Source: Thermoleophilia bacterium
GTDB lineage: Bacteria > Actinomycetota > Thermoleophilia > Gaiellales > Gaiellaceae
Length of the DNA stretch: 5,417 nucleotides
Assembly (NCBI GenBank): GCA_014534415.1
Contig: JACVRM010000141.1
Location: forward strand, 1 to 5,417
Direction of reading: 5' to 3'
This document shows, one piece after another, positions 1-5,006 of this stretch; the first letter of the stretch is position 1; each line of letters opens with the position of its first letter. Under the pieces are notes generated by a model, which saw only the letters and a list, made by a program, of their open reading frames with translations, was not told the origin of the DNA and did no database searches. The position numbers and the translations under genes are program-made.

Positions 1-348
1 CGGCCGGTCCCCGAAGGCGAGCAGGTTGACCGACGTGGCCAACAGCGCGAGGCCGAGCGTGATGATCAGGCTGGCGAGCGGCGTCGTGCGGTTTCGAAAG
101 CCGACGGCGACGAAGCCCATCGCCGCACCGATGAGGGACGTTGCAAGGACGGCGATGGCGGCGGCGAACGCCGTCGGCATGTTCTCGACCAGCGAGACGG
201 TGAAGAGGCCGCCGAAGACCGCGAAGGCGCCCTGCGCGAAGTTGATGATGCTCGTCGTGCGGTAGATGAGCACCATGCCGATGCCGACCAGCGCGAACGC
301 CGAGCCGGTCGACAGGCCCACGACAACGAGTTGCAGAAACTCTGTCAT
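1..348 (-). CDS. livH: Branched-chain amino acid-type ABC transporter permease, LivH family (N-terminal part, cut by window edge)
   Basis: Inner-membrane permease of a LivFGHM-type importer, which forms the translocation path with a LivM-type partner and is driven by the LivG/LivF ATPases. The ATG is at 348-346, and 116 codons run open to base 1, so the C-terminal part lies outside. I translated this frame directly. Residues 11-47 carry the LivH hallmark: a G-rich first helix with FALVGIGMVLIY, then INFAQGAF, matching the family's LIY...NFAHG pattern. Hydrophobic segments fall at about 7-29, 34-54, 60-83 and 92-112, with TTPLASLIITLGLALL typical of the third and fourth LivH helices. Upstream there is only a weak GAGCGG-like Shine-Dalgarno. 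A 250-base structured gap separates it from livF, unlike the tight spacing elsewhere in the operon. The family is secure; the substrate is unknown, since Liv-type systems also import aromatic acids, amides and urea. Confidence 0.9.
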   Translation of the reverse strand, partial: MTEFLQLVVVGLSTGSAFALVGIGMVLIYRTTSIINFAQGAFAVFGGLFTVSLVENMPTAFAAAIAVLATSLIGAAMGFVAVGFRNRTTPLASLIITLGLALLATSVNLLAFGDRP

Positions 349-358
349 TGCCGCTCGC

Positions 359-377
359 GACGACGCTGCGCGTCGTC
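359..377. repeat. Perfect 8-bp inverted repeat just upstream of the livH start
   Basis: GACGACGC (359-366) and GCGTCGTC (370-377) are exact reverse complements with a TGC loop. On the livH mRNA this hairpin ends 10 bases before the ATG and abuts the only weak ribosome-binding-like stretch (GAGCGG). It could affect initiation, but that is inference; GC-rich sequence produces short hairpins readily. Confidence 0.6.
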
Positions 378-388
378 TTGCTCGCTCG

Positions 389-417
389 CACGGGGGAAAC
401 AGCCGGTTTCCCCCGTG
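389..417. repeat. Perfect 12-bp hairpin (CACGGGGGAAAC / GTTTCCCCCGTG), 5-base loop
   Basis: Bases 389-400 and 406-417 are exact reverse complements around AGCCG (401-405), giving a strong stem that could form on either strand. Neither strand has a T-run after the stem: GCGAGCGAG follows on the minus strand and AACCCCCTTCC on the plus strand. It is therefore not a classical intrinsic terminator. High-GC bacteria sometimes terminate at U-poor hairpins, so weak termination, 3'-end protection of the upstream livGF message, or membership of a palindromic repeat family are all possible. Confidence 0.8.
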
Positions 418-449
418 AACCCCCTTCCCTCGATGCTTGACGCGCCGGA

Positions 450-468
450 GCCGCGGAGTGGCTGCGGC
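450..468. repeat. Short 5-bp inverted repeat GCCGC / GCGGC
   Basis: Bases 450-454 and 464-468 are reverse complements with a 9-base loop. Alone it is weak and could be chance at this base composition. It is listed because it belongs to the dense cluster of dyads in the livF-livH gap. Confidence 0.3.
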
Positions 469-476
469 GAGCAAAG

Positions 477-560
477 CCCGCCTCCGCCGATGGAGGGACT
501 GTCCCCGCACGGGACTGTCCCGTCCCGCGTCGAGCGCCGGCCACGGGTGGTGGAGGCGGG
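477..560. repeat. 9-bp inverted repeat framing a repeat block
   Basis: CCCGCCTCC (477-485) and GGAGGCGGG (552-560) are exact reverse complements about 66 bases apart. Pairing can continue inward past one position (G486/T551) to CC (487-488) with GG (549-550). The enclosed segment contains the two GGGACTGTCCC palindromes. This nested arrangement looks like one composite unit with defined ends rather than unrelated hairpins, though no target-site duplication was seen. Confidence 0.5.
495..523. repeat. Two tandem copies of the palindrome GGGACTGTCCC
   Basis: Copies lie at 495-505 and 511-521, each with 5-bp arms around a single T, spaced 16 bases start to start by CGCAC. The second copy extends to 7-bp arms (ACGGGAC 509-515, GTCCCGT 517-523). 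A one-base centre cannot form a good hairpin within one copy, but the first copy's GGGAC could pair with the second copy's GTCCC. Such dyads could be a protein-binding site or part of a dispersed repeat family. I associate motifs of this kind with intergenic regions of GC-rich environmental genomes, from memory and unverified. Confidence 0.6.
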
Positions 561-598
561 TGCCTTCGCGAACGTGCTGCCCCGGGAGCGCGTCACGC

Positions 599-1417
599 CT
601 ACTCGATCTCCAGACCGCTGCCGAGATACGCCGAGCGCACGAGCTCGTTCTGCTCGAGCTCCTCGCTCGCCCCGCTGAGCACGAGCCGGCCGGCCTCGAG
701 GACGTATGCGCGCGAGCACAGCTCGAAGGCGAGATGGGCGTTCTGCTCCACGAGCAGCAACGCGACGCCCTCGTCCTCGTTCAGTCGCCGCAAGAACTCG
801 GTGAGTCCCTGGACGACGAGCGGGGCGAGACCGAGCGAGAGCTCGTCGATCGCGAGCACACGTGGCTCGGCCATCAACGCGCGTCCGATCGCGACCATCT
901 GCTGCTCGCCGCCCGACGTCTGCCCGGCCGGCCGCTCGCGCAGCTCGTGGAGCTTCGGCAGCAGGGCGTACACGCGCTCGAGCCGCGCCTGGACCTGCTG
1001 GCGGCGGCGGACGAAGTGCAGCGTCGCCGTCACGATCTCGCCGCGGAAGTGCCGTCCGTACGCGCCCAGCAGCAGGTTTGCCTCGACGGGCAAGCTGGGG
1101 AACACCTGCCGGCCCTCCGGAACCTGGGTCACGCCGCGCCGGACGATCGCGCCCGGCGAGGCGCCCGTGACGTCGTCGCCGTCGATACGGATTCGTCCGC
1201 GCGTCGGCTTCACGAGTCCGCACACGGCGCTGAGCAGCGACGTCTTGCCGGCGCCGTTGGGCCCGATCAGCGCGACGCGCTCGGCGGCGGCGAGCGTCAG
1301 CGAGACGCCGTCTACGGCCACCGCCGGCCCGTACTGGACGACGAGGTCGTCGACGTCGAGCACGGTCGCTCCGCCCGGAGGCGTGGAACGGTGCTCGATT
1401 TCGGGAGCTGCGCTCAC
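599..1417 (-). CDS. livF: Branched-chain amino acid-type ABC transporter ATP-binding protein LivF
   Basis: Cytoplasmic ATPase that pairs with LivG to energise import through LivH/LivM; 272 residues from a GTG at 1417. Walker A is GPNGAGKTS (52-60), the Q-loop lies in VTQVPEGRQVF (96-106, Q98), the signature is TSGGEQQ (167-173), and Walker B is VLAIDEL (D191, E192) followed by the LivF-typical SLGLAP. The switch position reads VEQN instead of a histidine, which is normal for LivF. The usual DEP after Walker B is DEL here. The GTG overlaps the livG stop (GTGA, 1414-1417), suggesting coupled translation. The first 18 residues are not conserved family sequence, and a second GTG at 1363-1361 has a well-placed GGAG five bases upstream, so the true protein may be 254 residues. 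It ends with LGSGLEIE and TAG at 601-599. The family call is secure. Confidence 0.95.
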   Translation of the reverse strand: MSAAPEIEHRSTPPGGATVLDVDDLVVQYGPAVAVDGVSLTLAAAERVALIGPNGAGKTSLLSAVCGLVKPTRGRIRIDGDDVTGASPGAIVRRGVTQVPEGRQVFPSLPVEANLLLGAYGRHFRGEIVTATLHFVRRRQQVQARLERVYALLPKLHELRERPAGQTSGGEQQMVAIGRALMAEPRVLAIDELSLGLAPLVVQGLTEFLRRLNEDEGVALLLVEQNAHLAFELCSRAYVLEAGRLVLSGASEELEQNELVRSAYLGSGLEIE

Positions 1418-2190
1418 AGCGTCGCGGTGCCCAGGTACGCGGTGATGACCGCTTCGTCATGCCGGACCTCGGCCGGCGGCCCGTCGGCGATCACGCGGCC
1501 GCGGTCGAGGACGATGATGCGCTCGGCCACCGAGCCGACGAACTGCATGTCGTGCTCCACGATGATCTGCGTCAGTCCGCGTGCGCGCAGGTCGCGGAAC
1601 ACCTTGCGCAGCTGCGACTTCTCGCCCGCGCGCAGACCGGCGACGGGCTCGTCGAGCAGGAGCACGCTCGGCCGCTGTGCAAGCACGCGGGCCACCGAGA
1701 GCAATCGCAGCTGGCCGAGCGGCAGCGCGTCGGCCGTGTCGCGGGCGCGGTGAGCGAGACCGACGAGCTCGAGCGCCCGCCAGGCCTCCTCGCGGATGCG
1801 CCGCTCCTCGCGCCACTGCCAGGGCGGCCGGAGGATCCCCGAGACGAACCCGGTGCGCGTCCAGGCGTGGCAACCGATCATCGTCGCCGAGAGCACGTCG
1901 AGGTGGGGCGCCCGCATCACCTGGAAGACGGTCGCCAGGCCGGCGCGGGCGCGCTTGTGGGGAGACCACCCGGCCACGTCCTGGCCGTCGAGGCTGATGC
2001 GGCCGCCGTCGGGGCTCAGAAAGCCCGCGATGCAGTGCAGGAGCGTCGACTTCCCGGCACCGTTGGGCCCGATCAGGCAGGCGAGCGAGCCGCGCTCGAT
2101 CCCGAAGCTGACGTCGTCGACCGCCCGAACGGCGCCGAACCGTTTGGAGACAGCCTCGATCCCCAGTGTCGGAGCCGACTGCCCGGCCAT
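1414..2190 (-). CDS. livG: Branched-chain amino acid-type ABC transporter ATP-binding protein LivG
   Basis: Second ATPase of the importer, 258 residues from an ATG at 2190. Walker A is GPNGAGKST (41-49), the Q-loop glutamine is Q90 (TVFQVMR), Walker B is VLLLDEP (176-182) and the switch histidine is H213 in VEHDM. The roughly 40-residue segment between Q-loop and signature, with Trp-rich PPWQWREERR (122-131), is the LivG-type insertion that distinguishes it from LivF. The signature reads LPLGQ (156-160) rather than LSGGQ, with the Gly-Gln pair kept; similar substitutions occur in LivG relatives as I recall. The C-terminus RHDEAVITAYLG is typical of the family. It starts 14 bases after the monooxygenase stop without a clear Shine-Dalgarno and overlaps livF by four bases, so it is probably co-transcribed with both. 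Its presence beside catabolic genes suggests uptake of the pathway substrate. Confidence 0.95.
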   Translation of the reverse strand: MAGQSAPTLGIEAVSKRFGAVRAVDDVSFGIERGSLACLIGPNGAGKSTLLHCIAGFLSPDGGRISLDGQDVAGWSPHKRARAGLATVFQVMRAPHLDVLSATMIGCHAWTRTGFVSGILRPPWQWREERRIREEAWRALELVGLAHRARDTADALPLGQLRLLSVARVLAQRPSVLLLDEPVAGLRAGEKSQLRKVFRDLRARGLTQIIVEHDMQFVGSVAERIIVLDRGRVIADGPPAEVRHDEAVITAYLGTATL

Positions 2191-2204
2191 CAGGGTTCGT
2201 GACT

Positions 2205-3716
2205 CTACTGCGACCGGAGCTCGGCGCTCACGGTCGCGCGCACGTGCTCGGCGTCGACTTCCGGGAACTCGGCTGCCACGTAGCCGTCCGGCCGAACCAG
2301 GAAGGCGGCGCCGGCGCCGTTCACGCCGTACTCGCGCGCAAGCGCGTTTGTCAAGGGGTCTGACCCCGGACCGGGCGCTCGGTCTTCCTCCGGGGGGACG
2401 GTCTGTAGGTCGATGCGTGCGGCTCGCGCCGCTGCGGCTGCCCGCTGCTGCTCGTCGGCGGTCCGGCAGAAGCAGAGCAGCGTGAACGTCCGGCCGAGCC
2501 GGCGCTGCACGGCGTCCGAGGGCGCGAGCCGGCCGACGAGCCCTGCTCCACCGCCGTAGACGGCCGGAGTCGCCAGCTTCCCGCTGTTCACGAACCGCCG
2601 CAGCGGCGCGAACGGCAGGCTGCCGCGCAGGATCAGGTTCCGGAGCGCTCGGTGCAGCGGCGTCGGCGGGGCCATGAAGCGCATCGTGGCGCTCGTGATT
2701 CGCACGTTGTCGCGCGCCGCCGGCAGCCGCTCCCCCTCGTACGTGCCGAGCAGCCGCTCGGGGGCTTCGCCGGCCAGCACGAACGCGAGCTTCCAGCCGA
2801 GGTTGCGTGCGTCCTCGATGCCGCTGTTCATACCGCGCGCGCCGAACGGCGCCATCAGGTGCGCGGCGTCGCCCGCGAGGAAGACGCGGCCCGCATGGAA
2901 GCGGCGGGCGATGCGCTCGTGGAAGCGGTACGAGCTCAGCCAGGCGAGCTCGTACGGCGCGTCGCCGATCACGTCGCGGATGCGGCGGTCGAGCCGGCCC
3001 GACGCCCGTTCCTGCTCAGCGTCCGTGTCGGCGGGGACCTGCCAGTCGAGCCGCCACTCGTCGTCCGGCTGCTGGTGGATGAGCATCTGGCGGCCGGGGT
3101 TGACCGGCGGGTCGAAGTAGAAGCGGCGCTCGTTCGGGAACGGCAGCTCGGCCCGGATGTCGGCGATCAGGAAGCGGTCATGGAAGGTCCGGCCGTCGAA
3201 CGCGATGCCGGCCAGCTTGCGGACGGCGCTCCCGCCGCCGTCGCAGCCGACCACGAACGAGCCGCGCAGCGTCTCCTCGCCGCGCGGCGTGCGGACGCGC
3301 AGCCGGACGCCGTCCGCTCTCTGCTCCAGCCCGACGGCCTCGGTGCTCCAGCGCACTTCCGCCTGCCCGGCGACGTGCTCGTACAGCGTCTGCTCGGTGT
3401 AGGTCTGCTGGAGGTTGACGAACAGCGGAATCTCGCCCGGCTGCGTGCGCGGGAACTCGACGCAGAAGAGCTCCGTCTCGCGGAAGAAGGTGCGCGCGCG
3501 GGCGATCGCGAGGGCCTTGGCGAGCATCGGCTCGGCGCAGCCGAGCCGCGCGAACGTCTCGAGCGCGTGCCGCGCGACGACGATGGCGCGCGAGCCGCGG
3601 CGCTCGAGCTCCCGCTTGCGGTCGACGACGACCACGTCGAGGTCATAGCGCGCCAGCTCGAGGGCGAGCGTCATGCCCACCGGGCCGGCGCCGACGACGA
3701 GGACCGGCTCGGTCAC
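2205..3716 (-). CDS. FAD-dependent aromatic-ring-hydroxylase-type monooxygenase
   Basis: Probable single-component flavin monooxygenase of the PheA/TfdB/MhpA group, which uses NAD(P)H and O2 to hydroxylate phenolic or related rings; 503 residues. The N-terminal FAD fold has GAGPVG (9-14) with the strand-ending acid D32. The DG motif is GCDGGGSAVR (157-166), and the second FAD motif is LAGDAAHLMAPFGARGMNSG (280-299) followed by IEDARNLGWKL, strongly diagnostic. The last 100 residues resemble the thioredoxin-like C-terminal domain (FTLLCF, then FLVRPDGYVAAEF). The start is a GTG at 3716, immediately before the first beta strand and 16 bases after the MBL stop; the frame is open further upstream but runs inside the MBL gene. 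A Pro/Glu/Asp-rich linker (441-457) is encoded by palindromic DNA at 2346-2396. The family is sure; the substrate is unknown. Confidence 0.92.
   Translation of the reverse strand: MTEPVLVVGAGPVGMTLALELARYDLDVVVVDRKRELERRGSRAIVVARHALETFARLGCAEPMLAKALAIARARTFFRETELFCVEFPRTQPGEIPLFVNLQQTYTEQTLYEHVAGQAEVRWSTEAVGLEQRADGVRLRVRTPRGEETLRGSFVVGCDGGGSAVRKLAGIAFDGRTFHDRFLIADIRAELPFPNERRFYFDPPVNPGRQMLIHQQPDDEWRLDWQVPADTDAEQERASGRLDRRIRDVIGDAPYELAWLSSYRFHERIARRFHAGRVFLAGDAAHLMAPFGARGMNSGIEDARNLGWKLAFVLAGEAPERLLGTYEGERLPAARDNVRITSATMRFMAPPTPLHRALRNLILRGSLPFAPLRRFVNSGKLATPAVYGGGAGLVGRLAPSDAVQRRLGRTFTLLCFCRTADEQQRAAAAARAARIDLQTVPPEEDRAPGPGSDPLTNALAREYGVNGAGAAFLVRPDGYVAAEFPEVDAEHVRATVSAELRSQ
2349..2395. repeat. 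Palindromic motif GGGGTCTGACCCC and adjacent inverted repeat inside the monooxygenase gene
   Basis: GGGGTC (2355-2360) and GACCCC (2362-2367) form a 13-base palindrome around a single T, preceded by TGTCAA. CCCCGGA (2364-2370) and TCCGGGG (2389-2395) form an overlapping 7-bp inverted repeat. The block encodes the linker at residues 441-457 of the monooxygenase and keeps the frame. Its layout (dyad with central T) resembles the GGGACTGTCCC copies in the livF-livH gap. It may be an in-frame repeat insertion, or coincidence in GC-rich coding sequence. Confidence 0.45.
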
Positions 3717-3732
3717 CGCCCGGCGGGCGCGC

Positions 3733-4683
3733 TCAACTCTGGAGCTGCTCCCAGACGGCCGCGTCCTTCTCGGCCGTCCAGACCTGCGGCGGCAGGCCGC
3801 CGGCCTCGTCGTACGCGCGCGCGACGTTGAACGGGAGGCAGTGCTCGAAGATCCACCAGTCGCCGAAGCGCGGCTCGAGCGCGGCGCGCGCCTCCTCCGC
3901 CGCCGCGCGGAGGCTGCCGCCGCGCTCGCGCGCGCCGCGCACGGTGTCCCAGAGCGTGCGAAGGTACTCGCGGGTCTCGGCGACGGCCTGCTCGACATCG
4001 CCGCCGCGGCATGCGGGCCCGCGGCCCGGCACGAGCACCTCCGGCTCGAGCGCAGCGAGACGCTCGAGCGTCGCCGCAGACCATTCCGCCACGGCCGCGT
4101 CTCCCATGTAGGGCGCGGCACGCGCCTCCACGAGGTCACCGGCGAAGAGAACGCGCTCGCGCGGGAGCCACACGACCGAGTCGCCGAGCGTGTGCCCGCC
4201 GCCGAGCCACTTGATCTGCACCTCGCGGCTGCCGAGCATCAGGGTCAGACCATCCGCGTAGGCGATATCGGGGTACGTGAGACCGGGGATCGACTCGGCG
4301 TCGCGGAAGAGCCGCGGGAAGCGGCGGTACTCCGACTCCCAGTCCTGCCGGCCGCGCTCGTTCACCCAGTGCCGCGTGTGCTCGTGAGCGACCACGTGGC
4401 GTGCGCCGAACGCCGAGGCGCCGAGCACGCGGACGGCGTGGTAATGCGTCAGGACGAGGTACTCGACCGGCTTGTCGGTGACGCGCCGAAGCTCGCCGAG
4501 CCACTCGAGCGCGGCCGTCGGCGTCGCTCGCGCATCGACGGCGAGCACGTAGTCGGGCCCGACGACCGCGCCGACGTTCGGGTCGCCCTGCGCGGTATAG
4601 GCATAGACGTCGGGCGCCAGCTCCTCGAGCGTCGAGGTCTGCTCGGCGGTGTCGGCGGTCGACGCGAAAGGCTTGCTCGTCAT
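3733..4683 (-). CDS. Metallo-beta-lactamase-fold hydrolase with degenerate second metal site
   Basis: Soluble MBL-fold protein of 316 residues, probably a hydrolase acting on a pathway intermediate (ester, thioester or lactone); no signal peptide is visible. The first metal motif reads THYHAVR (79-85). H80 and H82 match the HxH of HxHxDH, but the Asp and second His positions are V84 and R85. H164 (GGHTLGD) and D183 (FAGDLVE) are present, while the last histidine motif is PGRG, with R221 in its place. Other blocks, such as RFPRLF (121-126), LVPGRG (217-222) and HCLPFNVARAYDE in the C-terminal part, match a family of MBL proteins near catabolic genes that I recall having the same THYHAVRVLGAS sequence, so this looks family-wide rather than decay. 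The ATG at 4683 overlaps the DUF35 stop (ATGA, 4680-4683), with AAGAG upstream. Fold sure, reaction unknown. Confidence 0.9.
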   Translation of the reverse strand: MTSKPFASTADTAEQTSTLEELAPDVYAYTAQGDPNVGAVVGPDYVLAVDARATPTAALEWLGELRRVTDKPVEYLVLTHYHAVRVLGASAFGARHVVAHEHTRHWVNERGRQDWESEYRRFPRLFRDAESIPGLTYPDIAYADGLTLMLGSREVQIKWLGGGHTLGDSVVWLPRERVLFAGDLVEARAAPYMGDAAVAEWSAATLERLAALEPEVLVPGRGPACRGGDVEQAVAETREYLRTLWDTVRGARERGGSLRAAAEEARAALEPRFGDWWIFEHCLPFNVARAYDEAGGLPPQVWTAEKDAAVWEQLQS

Positions 4684-5006
4684 CGCGGCTCTTGCGGCGG
4701 CAGGTTACTCCGCGCGACCGGCGCACCCTCGCCCCCCTCCAGGTGCACGCGCTCGCCGGCTTCGACGCCGTCCTCGAGTCGCGCGATCACGACCGGCCCG
4801 CCGTCGGCCCGGACGGCGCCTATCCGAACCGCGGCCCAGTCGGCTCGCTCACCCGCCCGTCGTACGGTGGTCGTCTCCTCGACGATGGCGGTCCCGAGCG
4901 TGCGGCGGCGGAGCTGCTGCGCGCCGCAGGCTGGACACCACAGCGCCCGCGGGAACGTCACGCGCCCGCAGGCGGTGCACTCGGCCGCGACCAGCCCGCC
5001 GGTCAT
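4680..5006 (-). CDS. DUF35-type zinc-ribbon/OB-fold protein, thiolase partner
   Basis: A 108-residue protein of the type encoded next to SCP2-like thiolases. The rubredoxin-like zinc ribbon has two CxxC knuckles, C10/C13 and C24/C27, with the characteristic FPRALWCPACG between and after. An OB-like beta region follows (about 36-90: GTAIVEETTTVRR, WAAVRIGAVRADGGPVVIARLEDG, VEAGERVHLEGG). In studied systems (for example the Ltp2 aldolase with the ChsH2 DUF35 domain in steroid side-chain degradation) the DUF35 partner binds the thiolase-fold enzyme and is needed for activity or acyl-CoA binding; that role is inferred here from adjacency. The ATG at 5006 overlaps the thiolase stop (ATGA, 5003-5006), a strong sign of coupled, roughly equal synthesis. 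The frame is open up to 5039 but would then overlap the thiolase for no gain. It is short for the family, lacking extensions at both ends. Confidence 0.88.
   Translation of the reverse strand: MTGGLVAAECTACGRVTFPRALWCPACGAQQLRRRTLGTAIVEETTTVRRAGERADWAAVRIGAVRADGGPVVIARLEDGVEAGERVHLEGGEGAPVARSNLPPQEPR

Larger units (their letters stand above)
349..598. other. Non-coding, hairpin-rich gap between livF and livH
   Basis: This 250-base stretch separates the livF stop from the livH start. I find no credible gene in it: open frames cross it on both strands, but only as GC-driven read-through with low-complexity Arg/Ser/Gly/Pro peptides. It holds at least four inverted repeats: 359-366/370-377, 389-400/406-417, 450-454/464-468 and 477-485/552-560, plus two 11-base palindromes at 495-505 and 511-521. 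None is followed by a T-tract on either strand. No convincing -10/-35 promoter could be picked out in such GC-rich sequence, though a livH promoter here is not excluded. It may be a palindromic repeat insertion, an mRNA processing or stabilising site, or a partial terminator between the ATPase and permease genes. Confidence 0.75.

Noticed and set aside
389..417. Classical rho-independent terminator
   Set aside because: The stem is strong, but no T-run follows on either strand, and the next gene in the same direction belongs to the same transporter.
495..523. CRISPR-like repeat pair
   Set aside because: Only two 11-base copies with a 5-base spacer; far too short for repeats and spacers, and no cas genes.
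345..1460. Minus-strand 371-codon frame overlapping livF in another frame and reading through the livF-livH gap
   Set aside because: Livf in its own frame has all ABC motifs; this frame is Arg-rich noise. It stays open only because stops are rare at this GC content.
437..1753. Long plus-strand open frame (438 codons) opposite livF and livG
   Set aside because: It is the antisense of two well-supported ATPase genes. The peptide is Arg/Glu/Leu/Ala-rich with no recognisable domain, as expected from GC-rich codon bias.
2652..3830. Plus-strand open frame (392 codons) opposite the monooxygenase
   Set aside because: Antisense of a gene with clear FAD motifs. The product is low-complexity, with no motif and no plausible neighbours on that strand.
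3717..4139. Upstream extension of the monooxygenase frame to an ATG at 4139
   Set aside because: The extra 141 residues lie out of frame inside the MBL gene and are low-complexity. The FAD-binding strand begins right after the GTG at 3716.
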